A stretch of DNA of 64,000 bases, taken from NCBI GenBank assembly GCA_023250195.1, contig JAHFBF010000001.1:124001-188000 (forward strand), read 5' to 3'. Under the pieces are notes generated by a model that worked only from the letters and a program-made list of their open reading frames with translations, was not told the DNA's origin and searched no databases. How positions within the stretch are numbered: position 1 is the first letter of the stretch; every line of letters begins with the position of its first letter. The position numbers and the translations under genes are program-made. This stretch comes from Candidatus Melainabacteria bacterium (GTDB taxonomy: Bacteria > Cyanobacteriota > Vampirovibrionia > 2-02-FULL-35-15). Of the stretch, positions 51,495-60,003 are shown in pieces.

Positions 51495-54341
51495 ATGCCT
51501 AGTCCTAACAACACAATAATTTTAATCGATGCTCCAAACCTTGCATTTAGAATGTTTTTTGCTATGGAACGTACAAACATGCGCACTCTGGGTGGAATCC
51601 CCACATGGGCAACTTACGGTTTTTTTAAAGCGATTTTTGATCTTATAGATAAAACAAAACCAAAAGCAATTGCAGCAGCATATGACTGTAAAGAACCTAC
51701 ATTCAGACATAAAGAGTACGAAGAATACAAAGCAAACAGACCGGAAGAAATGCCTGAAGAACTTTCAGCCCAGTGGCCTTATATAAGAGAAGGACTTGAA
51801 AGTTTTGAAATCCCCATTTATGAGCTGCCTGGGTATGAAGCAGATGATGTCATAGGAACACTTGCAAAAAAAGCAGCAAAAGATGGTTTAAATGTTTTAA
51901 TTCTTACCGGTGATAGAGATGCTTTTCAGTTAATTAATGACAAAATTAAAGTTCTTGTTCCATCTAAAGGTGAGTTGAAAGAATATGGTCGTCAGGAGGT
52001 TTTTGATTACTGGGGAATATGGCCTGAACAGGTTATTGATTTTAAAAGCTTATCTGGAGATGCCTCTGACAATATCCCCGGAATTAAAGGGATCGGTGAA
52101 AAGACTGCAGAGAAATTACTAACAGAATTTGGGACACTGGATAACATTCTTAAAAATGCAAAAACAATCTCTAAAAAAGGACTTCAGGAAAAAATAATTA
52201 ATGGCGAAAAAAGTGCTTACCTTTCAAAAAGGCTTGCCACAATTGACACAGATGTACCGATAGATATTGATTTAAAAGATGCTCACTTAAATTTGCCCAA
52301 CATGGATAAGCTTGTTGGATTTTTACAGAAATTTGAATTTAACAGCTTTATAAAAAGACTTCCAAGTGTTCTGGCTTTGTTCGACAAAGCAGTAGTGGCA
52401 GGTTTGAAACCTGTCACTACTGTACAAAGCCACGGTCAAATGAAATTAGACATTAATACTTCAAATGGAATAACAGACGATCCTCTTGAAGATTTAGAAA
52501 TCCCTGATTTAAAAGTAGATATTATTGATACTGAAAAAGAATTAGAAAAAATTACTTCAGAGCTTAAGAATAAAAAATATATTTGCATAGATTTGGAGAC
52601 CACTTCTGTTAACAGTAATACCTGTGACATTGTAGGCATAAGTCTTGCATACTTTAAAGATGAAAAAGCAAAGCTAGAAGAATCTGAAGACATAAAGGCT
52701 TGTTATATACCTGTTGGTCATGAAATAGGCAAGCAGTTAAATATAGAACATGTTTTAAAAGCTTTAAAGCCAATTTTAGAAGAAGAAGGAAAAACAAAAA
52801 TAGCTCAAAATTGTAAATTTGAATACAAAATCTTAAAAAGATATGGAATAAATCTTGGTGAAAATATTTATGACACAATGCTTGCCAGTTATGTGGCAAA
52901 TCCTGATGAAAAGCATGGCTTAAAAGATCAAGCTGCAAGAATTCTGGGAATTAGAATGCAAAAGATTGATGAGTTAATTGGCGGAGGAAAGAAGCAGCTT
53001 TCCATGGCACAGATTGAAATTGAAAAAGTTGCTCCATATGCCATAAGTGATGCCACTTATACTTTACAGCTTGCAAAATACTACAAATCAACTCTTGAAA
53101 AGTCTTTAGAAAATGTGCTTGAAACTATTGAAAATCCACTTGTCCCTGTTTTATCAGGAATAGAATTAAATGGTGTACGAATAGATACAAAAATATTAAA
53201 AGATTTATCAAAGACAATCACAAAAAGACTGCAGGAGCTGGAAGAAAACATATTTAAAACAGCAGGTGAACCTTTTAATATAAACTCATCTCAACAACTC
53301 GGGAAAATACTTTTTCAAAAACTTGGAATCGAAAATGAAGGAAAATTTACAAAATCAGGACAACCATCTACAGATGCCAGAACACTGGAAGCACTTGCTC
53401 AAGATGATAAAACAGGAATTATAGAAAATATTTTAGAGTATCGCCAGTTAAGCAAACTAATTTCTACTTATACAGACTCACTTCCTGAACAAATCAATAA
53501 AAAGACGAGTAACATTCACTGCGATTTTAACCAGACGATTACCTCTACAGGAAGACTTAGTTCAAGCAATCCAAACCTTCAAAACATTCCAATCAGATCA
53601 GAACTCGGGAGAAAAATAAGAAAAGCATTTATCTCAAGTTTCGATGATGGTGTACTTTTAAGTGCCGATTATTCACAGATAGAACTTAGGGTTTTAGCTC
53701 ATATGTCTGAAGATCCTGTATTGATTGAAGCATTTAAAGCCGGTGAAGATATTCATAAAAGAACAGCTATGGAAATTTATGGTGTCAGCGAAAAAGAAGT
53801 CACATCAGAAATGCGGGGACATGGTAAAACATTAAACTTTGCATTGATTTACCAACAAGGGCCTTATGCTACAGCCAGACAATTAAATATTACTCAGAAA
53901 GAAGCACAAGAATTTATAAGCAAATACTTCGAAAAATTTAAAAAAGTAAAACCCTTTTTTGAGAATCTTTTAAACTTTGCCAGAGAACATGGCTATGGTG
54001 AAACCATCTATGGAAGAAGGAGATATTTCAAAAATCTAAATATGAAAAACAAGGCTATTCAAAGAGAAGATGAAAGAGCAGCCTGCAATGCCCCTTTACA
54101 GGGCACTGCCGCAGATATTATGAAACTTGCAATGATAAAAGTTCACAAAGATATTAAAGAAAAAAAATACAAATCAAAACTAATTTTGCAGGTACATGAC
54201 GAACTTGTATTAGATGTTCATCCGTATGAAAAAGAAAAAATTAAAATATTAGTAGAAGAAGGAATGGAATTAGAGCAACCGTTACATGTCCCGCTATTAG
54301 TAAACCTTTCATGGGGAAAAGATTGGTATGAGTGTGGGTAA
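51495..54341 (+). CDS. polA: DNA polymerase I
   Basis: Repair and Okazaki-fragment processing polymerase, 948 residues. Residues 1-295: 5' nuclease (IILIDAPNLAFRMFFAMERT, YELPGYEADDVIGTLA, SGDASDNIPGIKGIGEKTAEKLL). About 355-540: 3'-5' exonuclease with Asp and Glu of exo I present (CIDLETTS), so proofreading is probable. 550-948: polymerase with motif A SADYSQIELRVLAHMSED, the O-helix RGHGKTLNFALIYQQGP and motif C VHDELVLDV. The O-helix has Ala and Gln where NFGxxYG is usual. A 31-nt palindrome at 52391-52421 sits in frame in the linker between nuclease and exonuclease domains (VVAGLKPVTTVQS). Confidence 0.97.
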   Translation: MPSPNNTIILIDAPNLAFRMFFAMERTNMRTLGGIPTWATYGFFKAIFDLIDKTKPKAIAAAYDCKEPTFRHKEYEEYKANRPEEMPEELSAQWPYIREGLESFEIPIYELPGYEADDVIGTLAKKAAKDGLNVLILTGDRDAFQLINDKIKVLVPSKGELKEYGRQEVFDYWGIWPEQVIDFKSLSGDASDNIPGIKGIGEKTAEKLLTEFGTLDNILKNAKTISKKGLQEKIINGEKSAYLSKRLATIDTDVPIDIDLKDAHLNLPNMDKLVGFLQKFEFNSFIKRLPSVLALFDKAVVAGLKPVTTVQSHGQMKLDINTSNGITDDPLEDLEIPDLKVDIIDTEKELEKITSELKNKKYICIDLETTSVNSNTCDIVGISLAYFKDEKAKLEESEDIKACYIPVGHEIGKQLNIEHVLKALKPILEEEGKTKIAQNCKFEYKILKRYGINLGENIYDTMLASYVANPDEKHGLKDQAARILGIRMQKIDELIGGGKKQLSMAQIEIEKVAPYAISDATYTLQLAKYYKSTLEKSLENVLETIENPLVPVLSGIELNGVRIDTKILKDLSKTITKRLQELEENIFKTAGEPFNINSSQQLGKILFQKLGIENEGKFTKSGQPSTDARTLEALAQDDKTGIIENILEYRQLSKLISTYTDSLPEQINKKTSNIHCDFNQTITSTGRLSSSNPNLQNIPIRSELGRKIRKAFISSFDDGVLLSADYSQIELRVLAHMSEDPVLIEAFKAGEDIHKRTAMEIYGVSEKEVTSEMRGHGKTLNFALIYQQGPYATARQLNITQKEAQEFISKYFEKFKKVKPFFENLLNFAREHGYGETIYGRRRYFKNLNMKNKAIQREDERAACNAPLQGTAADIMKLAMIKVHKDIKEKKYKSKLILQVHDELVLDVHPYEKEKIKILVEEGMELEQPLHVPLLVNLSWGKDWYECG
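52391..52421. repeat. 31-nt palindrome inside the polA linker
   Basis: AGTAGTGGCAGGTTT, a central G, AAACCTGTCACTACT; one mismatched pair. A GTAGTG variant of the GTAGAG palindromes. It lies between folded domains, in frame. Confidence 0.88.
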
Positions 54342-54355
54342 TTCTAGAGAACCAG

Positions 54356-54392
54356 TGGACAGAAATCAGAGAATCAGAAACTAGAAGTTAGA
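54356..54392. repeat. Degenerate heptamer array after polA
   Basis: CAGAAAT, CAGAGAAT, CAGAAAC, TAGAAGT, TAGAAAA units at 7-8 nt spacing, next to an ATGTAACC palindrome. Confidence 0.65.
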
Positions 54393-54396
54393 AAAA

Positions 54397-54415
54397 ATGT
54401 AACCAGAGGTTACAT
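54397..54415. repeat. ATGTAACC palindrome (copy 2)
   Basis: ATGTAACC-AGA-GGTTACAT, the arms identical to 24118-24136. Confidence 0.8.
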
Positions 54416-54474
54416 GCAAATACAGAAGATACATTGTAGAAAGTTAAGAAAAGCATTTTGTATACTTTAAGTCT

Positions 54475-54699
54475 ATGACCACCTATGATGAATATAGAGT
54501 TGAGACATTCAGAATATTTGGACTGGCATTTATGACTCCATTTGGTAAATTAGTCCTTGATTTCCCAAACTTGAAATTAGAAGGAATTAATCTTCTTTCT
54601 ATACTTTATTTTGTGTTTAGTTTAATACTTGCTTATATTGGTATAATTTTGGTGTTAAAAGGATTTGAAATTTTAGACAATAAGGAATGCAGGAGATAA
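54475..54699 (+). CDS. Small two-helix membrane protein (74 residues)
   Basis: Two hydrophobic segments: a weaker one (IFGLAFMTPFGKLVLDF) and a strong one (LLSILYFVFSLILAYIGIILVL), then a short charged tail (EILDNKECRR). No ribosome-binding site of note. Followed at once by a 39-residue membrane peptide, thiL and ppx, all on the same strand. No family recognised. Confidence 0.6.
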   Translation: MTTYDEYRVETFRIFGLAFMTPFGKLVLDFPNLKLEGINLLSILYFVFSLILAYIGIILVLKGFEILDNKECRR

Positions 54700-54701
54700 A
54701 A

Positions 54702-54821
54702 ATGGACGATCCAAGAATAATTGTACTGTTAATAATGTTTGGTGTTATTTTATCAGGAACAGGCTACTTATATTTAGGTTTAATGAATAAATTACCTTGG
54801 CAAAAGAAAAACAAATCATAG
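54702..54821 (+). CDS. 39-residue single-helix membrane peptide
   Basis: ATG at 54702 with a GGAG site 7 nt upstream; sequence MDDPRIIVLLIMFGVILSG then a short tail ending LPWQKKNKS. One membrane helix. It starts 2 nt after the preceding gene's stop and ends 3 nt before the thiL GTG, so it is likely translated in the operon. Confidence 0.6.
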   Translation: MDDPRIIVLLIMFGVILSGTGYLYLGLMNKLPWQKKNKS

Positions 54822-54824
54822 ATT

Positions 54825-55736
54825 GTGCCAACTGAACAAGAAATTTTAGAAACAATAAGAAAGATTATTCCAAATTCAAAAAATTATTTATTTGACGATG
54901 CAGCAATTATTGAAAAGAATTTGATTGTTACTACTGACACATTAGTTGAAAATACACACTTTACTTTAAAAACTTACACCCCTGAAGAAATTGGATGGAA
55001 AGCTCTAGCTGTTAACTTAAGCGATATTGCAGCTATGGGTGGAAAGCCTCTTTATGCACTGGTCTCACTATCACTTCCTAAACATATAAAAATAAAATGG
55101 ATTGAAAGATTTTACAAAGAATTAGTAACTTGTGCAAAAAGATATAAGACAAAAATTATCGGTGGAAATCTGGCAAAGTCCAGAGAGATTAACATCACAA
55201 TAACCGTGATCGGCAAAGCAGTTGTAAAGACGCCCCGCCGGGGCGTTTCAACGAGATCAAATGCAAAATCTGGTGATCTTGTTTTCACAACTGGTACATT
55301 TGGTGATGCAGCTGCTCAAAACTATAAAACCAAAACACTTCCACAAATAGAACTTGGTCAAAAGATTGTAAGAGCATGTTTTAAACATCCCCCTGCATTA
55401 ATGGATGCAAGTGATGGGCTTGCTGACTGTTTAATTCAAATTGCAAAGCAAAGTAATGTAAAAATTATTATCGATAGAGATAAAATCCCTATTTCACAAA
55501 ACACTAAAAAAGCTGTTGAAATGTTAAATAAAGAGCTTTTAAATTTAGCCTTGTATGGCGGTGAAGATTATCAATTAGTAGGGACAGCTAGCAGGATTGA
55601 TTGTAAAAAATTAGAAAATCTCAAAGGAATCAAAATAATCGGAAAAGTAATAAAAGGTAATGGCGCATTTTTAAAACAAAACAATAACAAGCTTGTTAAA
55701 CTTGATCTGCAAAAGACTTATGAACACTTTAAATGA
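54825..55736 (+). CDS. thiL: Thiamine-monophosphate kinase
   Basis: Phosphorylates thiamine monophosphate to the active diphosphate. 303 residues from a GTG start at 54825, chosen because it follows the small gene by 3 nt. Motifs: YLFDDAAIIEKNLIVTTDTLVENTHF, AVNLSDIAAMGGKPLYALVSLSLP, IIGGNLAKS, DASDGLADCLIQIAK and LYGGEDYQLV. A GC-rich 17-nt palindrome (55230-55246, inside the 55229-55250 repeat) is read in frame (TPRRGVST) between the conserved Ile-Gly-Lys segment and FTTGTFGDAA, where the family has a turn. It overlaps ppx by 17 nt. Confidence 0.95.
   Translation: MPTEQEILETIRKIIPNSKNYLFDDAAIIEKNLIVTTDTLVENTHFTLKTYTPEEIGWKALAVNLSDIAAMGGKPLYALVSLSLPKHIKIKWIERFYKELVTCAKRYKTKIIGGNLAKSREINITITVIGKAVVKTPRRGVSTRSNAKSGDLVFTTGTFGDAAAQNYKTKTLPQIELGQKIVRACFKHPPALMDASDGLADCLIQIAKQSNVKIIIDRDKIPISQNTKKAVEMLNKELLNLALYGGEDYQLVGTASRIDCKKLENLKGIKIIGKVIKGNGAFLKQNNNKLVKLDLQKTYEHFK
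55229..55250. repeat. GC-rich palindrome inside thiL
   Basis: ACGCCCCG-C-CGGGGCGT is perfect, with partial AAAGAC/TTTC flanks like the GTAGAG family. Eight consecutive G/C bases on each arm stand out from the A/T-rich gene. Confidence 0.8.
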
Positions 55737-57318
55737 ACGCATCGCAGCCATAGACATAGGATCAAATTCTTTTCATATTGTTGTTGTTGAAATAAATCCT
55801 GAATCTCAGTCATTCAGAGTTCTTGACAGACTTAGAGAAACTGTACGTCTTGGTACATTTCATGAACCAAAAAATGAGTTAAGTACAAATGATATGAAAA
55901 GAGGATTTGAGACCCTCAAAAGGTTTAAAAAACTTGCCGAGGGACATCATGTAACTGAAATATTTGCATCTGCCACAAGTGCTGTCAGAGAAGCCATAAA
56001 CGGGAAAGAATGGCTACAAAAAACAAGAGATGAGCTTGGTATTGATGCACATGTAATTGCAGGCATTGAAGAAGCCCGGTTAATTTACCTTGGAGTCCTT
56101 TCTGCTACTGAGCTACATGGAAAAAGAATTGGAATTATTGACATTGGTGGTGGAAGTACGGAATTAATACTTGCAGATGAACAATTTATTTATCACTTAT
56201 CAAGCACAAAAGTAGGAGCTCTGAGACTTACAGAAAAAGATTTACAGGATGAATCAAATCTTTTACAAAAAATTGAGTTTACGGAAAAACATATTGAAGG
56301 ACTTATCCTGACAAAACTTCAGCAAATTGAAGAAACAGGAGGATTTGATTTTTTGGTTGGTACATCCGGGACTATACAAACAATTGCAAGAATTGACTAT
56401 AGAATGCATAATTTTGTGGATTCTGAAAGTACTCCAAATTTAAATCAGTACAAAATCACTTACTCTTCTCTCTGCACAATAATTGAAAAGATGATTGCAA
56501 CTCCAAAAGAAAAGCGCACAAGTGCTTTTGATATAAGCAAAAACAGGGCTGAAATTATTTTAGCCGGGGCAATTATTTTAAAAGTACTAATGAGAAATTT
56601 AAATGCAGATGAAATTGTTTACTGCGACAGGGCTTTAAGAGAAGGGTTAATTGTAGATAAACTATTACAAAAAGGAATTATAAAAGACAGACTTCAATAC
56701 CAACAATCAATAAGAGAAAGAAGTGTCTTTGAACTGGCAAACAAGTATAAATTTATGAAAGAGCATGCAGAGCATGTGAAAAATCTAAGTTCTAAAATAT
56801 TTGATCAAACTAAAGGAACACTTCATAACTACAATGAAAAAGAAAAAGAACTTCTTCAGGCAGCTGCAATCTTGCATGATATTGGCTCTCTGGTAACGCA
56901 TAATGATCATCACAAACATTCCTATTACCTAATAAGGCATAGTGGTTTATTAGGTTTTAATGATGAAGAGGTAGAGCTTATAGCAAACATTGCCAGGTAT
57001 CATAGGCAAAGTAATCCTAAGGACAATCATCCTAATTTCCAGAATCTGCCAAGAGAACACAAAAAACTGGTAAAAGAGCTAAGTTCAATTCTTAGGATTG
57101 CTGAGGGTTTGGACAAAGGACATAAATGTGCTATAAAGGATATTGATATTAGCCCTAATTTAGTTAAAAAGAAGCTAAAATGTAAGCTCATCAGTAATAT
57201 AAAAGGATATGATTGTGCACTGGAGAAATGGTCAGCAATCGGAAAAAGCAAAGAGTTTAAGAAAGAATTTGGAGTAGACATTGATTTTGTTCTGCAAAAA
57301 CGGGTAAATCATGAGTAA
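55720..57318 (+). CDS. ppx: Exopolyphosphatase / guanosine-pentaphosphatase (Ppx/GppA)
   Basis: Degrades polyphosphate and/or pppGpp. 532 residues from the ATG at 55720; upstream codons to 55693 lie within thiL. ASKHA fold: AAIDIGSNSFHIVVVEI, SATSAVREAINGKEWL, IDIGGGSTELILA, LVGTSGTIQTIARI. A C-terminal HD domain (from about 355) contains AAILHDIGSLVTHNDHHKHSYYLI and IARYHR, as in GppA-like proteins. ThiL overlaps it by 17 nt, so translation is probably coupled. Confidence 0.93.
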   Translation: MNTLNERIAAIDIGSNSFHIVVVEINPESQSFRVLDRLRETVRLGTFHEPKNELSTNDMKRGFETLKRFKKLAEGHHVTEIFASATSAVREAINGKEWLQKTRDELGIDAHVIAGIEEARLIYLGVLSATELHGKRIGIIDIGGGSTELILADEQFIYHLSSTKVGALRLTEKDLQDESNLLQKIEFTEKHIEGLILTKLQQIEETGGFDFLVGTSGTIQTIARIDYRMHNFVDSESTPNLNQYKITYSSLCTIIEKMIATPKEKRTSAFDISKNRAEIILAGAIILKVLMRNLNADEIVYCDRALREGLIVDKLLQKGIIKDRLQYQQSIRERSVFELANKYKFMKEHAEHVKNLSSKIFDQTKGTLHNYNEKEKELLQAAAILHDIGSLVTHNDHHKHSYYLIRHSGLLGFNDEEVELIANIARYHRQSNPKDNHPNFQNLPREHKKLVKELSSILRIAEGLDKGHKCAIKDIDISPNLVKKKLKCKLISNIKGYDCALEKWSAIGKSKEFKKEFGVDIDFVLQKRVNHE

Positions 57319-57400
57319 GCAAGTTTAAATGAATTTTTCAATTATTTCAAAAAAATTAAATTAATGATGATGAGATTATTTTTAAATCTATCGTCGTTTA

Positions 57401-57463
57401 AGAGATCAGAGATCAGAGATCAGAGATCAGAATTCTCACCTCTCACCTCCCACCTCTCATCTC
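57401..57463. repeat. Nine-unit heptamer array upstream of tRNA-Leu
   Basis: AGAGATC four times, AGAATTC, then TCACCTC, TCACCTC, CCACCTC, TCATCTC in exact 7-nt steps. The last four are inverted relative to the first. It stands 11 nt before the tRNA gene, in the place of its promoter. Confidence 0.92.
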
Positions 57464-57474
57464 TATTCTTAAAC

Positions 57475-57558
57475 GCCGAAGTGGTGAAATTGGCAAACAC
57501 GCTACGTTCAGGGCGTAGTGGGCGAAAGTCCTTGCGGGTTCAACTCCCGCCTTCGGCA
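57475..57558 (+). tRNA. tRNA-Leu (CAG)
   Basis: Acceptor GCCGAAG with CTTCGGC and discriminator A; D arm GTGAAATTGGCAAACAC; anticodon arm CTACG-TTCAGGG-CGTAG giving CAG (codon CUG); long variable arm TGGGCGAAAGTCCTT; T arm GCGGG TTCAACT CCCGC. No CCA encoded. 84 nt. Confidence 0.96.
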
Positions 57559-57565
57559 AATTCAG

Positions 57566-57600
57566 GAAATCAGAGGATCAGAAGTCAGTGGTCAGAAAAA
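57566..57600. repeat. Degenerate heptamer repeats between tRNA-Leu and infC
   Basis: CAGGAAAT, CAGAGGAT, CAGAAGT, CAGTGGT, CAGAAAA units just before the infC ribosome-binding site. Confidence 0.6.
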
Positions 57601-57613
57601 AGGAGGATATGCT

Positions 57614-58177
57614 TTGAGATTTGAAAGATTTGAGAGGAGGCCTTATAGGGAGCTTCCAAACATAAATGAAAGGATCCGCGCAAGAGAGGTTAGATTAATA
57701 TCTGAAACTGGAGAAATGCTTGGTGTAATGCCTACAATGCAGGCAGTAAAAATTGCAAAGGATAGAGGCTACGATCTTGTTTTAGTAAGCAACCAGGATC
57801 AACAAACTCCTGTTGCAAAAGTAATGAACTACGGAAAATACAAATTTGAAACTGAAAAGAAAGCTAGGGATGCAAAGAAAAAGCAACATGTAGTAGATGT
57901 AAAAGAAATAAAAATGAGTTACAAGATTGAAAAACATGATTACCTGGTACATGTTAAAAAAGCTGAAAAGTTTTTAAGCCATGACGGAGATAAAGTTAAA
58001 GTAACAGTCCAACTTCGCGGTAGAGAGATGGAACATAAAAATTTAGCCATAGATCTTCTAAAACGATTTGTGGATGATACTGCGAAGTGGGGAATCCCTG
58101 AAAAATCCGTTAAGATGGAAGGGAAAACTGCACTGGTAATATTAGTTCCTCTGCCACATACACATAAGAAATCGTAG
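57614..58177 (+). CDS. infC: Translation initiation factor IF-3 (TTG start)
   Basis: Prevents premature 70S joining and checks the initiator codon. 187 residues. Start chosen as TTG at 57614, because a full AGGAGG lies 7 nt upstream, there is no ATG in frame nearby, and the family's conserved N-terminus (PNINERIRAREVRLI) follows after about 15 codons. Other blocks: PVAKVMNYGKYKFE and the KEIKMSYKIEKHDYLVHVKKAEKFL. A rare start codon is the rule in infC (AUU in E. coli) and allows IF-3 to control its own translation. The TAG stop is within a palindromic repeat at 58174-58210. Confidence 0.94.
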   Translation: MRFERFERRPYRELPNINERIRAREVRLISETGEMLGVMPTMQAVKIAKDRGYDLVLVSNQDQQTPVAKVMNYGKYKFETEKKARDAKKKQHVVDVKEIKMSYKIEKHDYLVHVKKAEKFLSHDGDKVKVTVQLRGREMEHKNLAIDLLKRFVDDTAKWGIPEKSVKMEGKTALVILVPLPHTHKKS

Positions 58178-58210
58178 AGTCATGCCGTGGCATGACTACA
58201 GCGTCTCTAC
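58174..58210. repeat. GTAGAG-type palindrome overlapping the infC stop
   Basis: GTAGAG at the left, CTCTAC at the right, with the inner hairpin GTCATGCC-gt-GGCATGAC. The infC TAG stop (58175-58177) is the TAG of GTAGAG. It lies between infC and rpmI, in the operon. Confidence 0.88.
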
Positions 58211-58261
58211 ACGTTCCTACTAAAACGACATTGTATAATGTAATTTCGTCGTTATAAAACA

Positions 58262-58474
58262 ATGCCAAAATTACATACAAATCACGCAGCAAAAAAGCGC
58301 TTCAGAGTAACGAAGAATGGTAAAGTTTTGGCCAAAGGTGCAGGTAAACAGCACATAAATACCCACATGTCTGCAAAGAAAAAAAGACATATAAGAACAC
58401 CAAAGTTTCAAGTACATGAGACATTGGTTGATCATGTCATCAGACAGTTACCATATGCACAATATGCAAGATAA
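58262..58474 (+). CDS. rpmI: 50S ribosomal protein L35
   Basis: 70 residues, basic. MPKLHTNHAAKKRFRVTKNG and KKKRHIRTP are the family signature. It follows infC by 84 nt, containing a palindrome, and is followed by rplT after 55 nt, the classical infC-rpmI-rplT arrangement. Confidence 0.96.
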   Translation: MPKLHTNHAAKKRFRVTKNGKVLAKGAGKQHINTHMSAKKKRHIRTPKFQVHETLVDHVIRQLPYAQYAR

Positions 58475-58529
58475 AGACAATTTATGAATTGCCGTACAAA
58501 AAGCATTCAAGAAAAGAGAAATAAGAATT

Positions 58530-58877
58530 ATGCGAGTCAAACGAGGAAGAGCAACCAGAAAAAGACATAAAAAAGTTTTAAAAGCTGCAAAAGGCTTTGT
58601 AGGCTCAAAGAGCAAGCTTTTTAAATCTGCAAATCAGGCAGTAATGAAAGCCTGGAAATATGCTTACAGACACAGAAGACAAAAGAAAAGAGATTTTAGA
58701 AGACTCTGGATTACCCGAATTAATGCTGCCTGCAGAGAGCTTGGTTTAACTTACAGTAAGTTTATAAATGCATTGGGCAAATCAAACATACAATTAGACC
58801 GCAAAATGTTAGCTGACTTAGCAGTAACTGATAAAGAAGCTTTCAAGCAAATAGTTTCACAAGTTAAAGCTGCGTAG
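58530..58877 (+). CDS. rplT: 50S ribosomal protein L20
   Basis: 115 residues. [38 protein letters not shown] and [22 protein letters not shown] are diagnostic. L20 is an early assembly protein and in E. coli and Bacillus represses its own operon. Overlaps prfB by 14 nt, convergent. Confidence 0.97.
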   Translation: MRVKRGRATRKRHKKVLKAAKGFVGSKSKLFKSANQAVMKAWKYAYRHRRQKKRDFRRLWITRINAACRELGLTYSKFINALGKSNIQLDRKMLADLAVTDKEAFKQIVSQVKAA

Positions 58878-59980
58878 AAACCACTGCCTTCAAGTATTCC
58901 TGTATAAAGTCATCCAGATCTCCATCTAAAACCTTTTGAACATCACGAGTTTCATATTTTGTTCTGGCATCTTTTACACGACCTTCATCTAAAACATAAG
59001 ATCTAATTGCATTTCCAAAAGTAGCTGAAATCGTTTCACCTTTTAGTTTTTGAAGTTTTGCTTCATGCTCTTCCTGAAGTTTAGCAAATAACTTACTGCG
59101 TAAAATTTCCATAGCTCTTTCTTTATTTTGAAGCTGACTGCGTTCCTGATCACAGCGAACTACTATTCCGCTTGGAATGTGTCTTATTCTTACTGCAGTT
59201 TCTACTTTGTTTACGTTTTGACCACCGGCACCACCGGAACGCATCGTATCTATTTCAAGTTCTTCAGGTTTTATTTCCACTTTGGCTTCAAGCTCAGGAA
59301 TTACAGGTGTTACTTCAAGTCCTGCAAAGCTTGTCTGACGGCTGTCTTTACCGGATTTATAAGGTGATTTTCTGACCAGTCTATGAACTCCTTTTTCTGC
59401 ACTTAAATAACCATAAGCATAAGGACCACTAATTTTAAATGTGGCGCTTTTAATTCCAGCCTGTTCACCATCAGATCTTTCCAAGATTTCAAATTTAAAC
59501 CTGTGAAACATTTCTGCCCATCTCTGATACATTCTAAGAATCATCTCCGCCCAATCCTGAGCATCAGTACCACCAGCACCTGCATTAATCGAAACCATTG
59601 CATCAGAAATATCATATTCACCGGATAGAAGCTGTTCTATTCTATGTAAGTTAAGTTCTTTTTCTGATTTTAAAATATCAACTTCAAGTTCAGCTAAGAC
59701 CTTTTCATCATCTTCTTTCAATGCAATATCATAAAGTTCGTTTATCTCATTAATTTTATTTGTCCAGTTGAAAAATTTTTCTTTTTTGTTTTTTAAAAAG
59801 CTGAAATCACTGCTAAGTTTTGCTGCTGTTTGTGGATTATCCCAGATATCCGGCTTTGCCAGTTCTTCTTCTAATTTTTTTATTTCAGAATCAATTTTAC
59901 TTAAATCAAAGCAACCCCCTGATAGAGTTCCATAGGTCATTTAAGCTTGTCAGTTTATTTTGTAATTCCAATGTGTCCAT
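58864..59980 (-). CDS. prfB: Peptide chain release factor 2, with programmed +1 frameshift
   Basis: Recognises UAA/UGA stops. Complete protein about 371 residues made from two frames. From the ATG at 59980 a 24-codon frame ([20 protein letters not shown], then RGLL) reaches TGA at 59906-59908; +1 shift on CTT-T continues in [18 protein letters not shown]. The slip site and an AGGGGG Shine-Dalgarno-like stimulator 3 nt before CTT are both present. GGQ motif: [18 protein letters not shown]. The recognition tripeptide reads SPY in [16 protein letters not shown] where SPF is usual. RF2 abundance thus regulates its own synthesis. It is convergent with rplT. Confidence 0.95.
59906..59920 (-). promoter_or_regulatory. 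prfB frameshift site
   Basis: On the minus strand AGGGGG-TTG-CTT-TGA: the internal Shine-Dalgarno-like hexamer is 3 nt before the CTT slip codon, and TGA is the in-frame stop, the standard RF2 autoregulatory arrangement. Confidence 0.95.
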
Positions 59981-60003
59981 TACAATTAAGAATATATCAT
60001 AAA

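Noticed and set aside
57364-57624. An 86-residue ORF over the tRNA-Leu
   Set aside because: It covers a heptamer array and the tRNA gene; coding there is not credible.
58864-59980. prfB as a frameshifted pseudogene
   Set aside because: The in-frame TGA lies in the exact RF2 frameshift context (AGGGGG, 3 nt, CTT TGA), so it is programmed.
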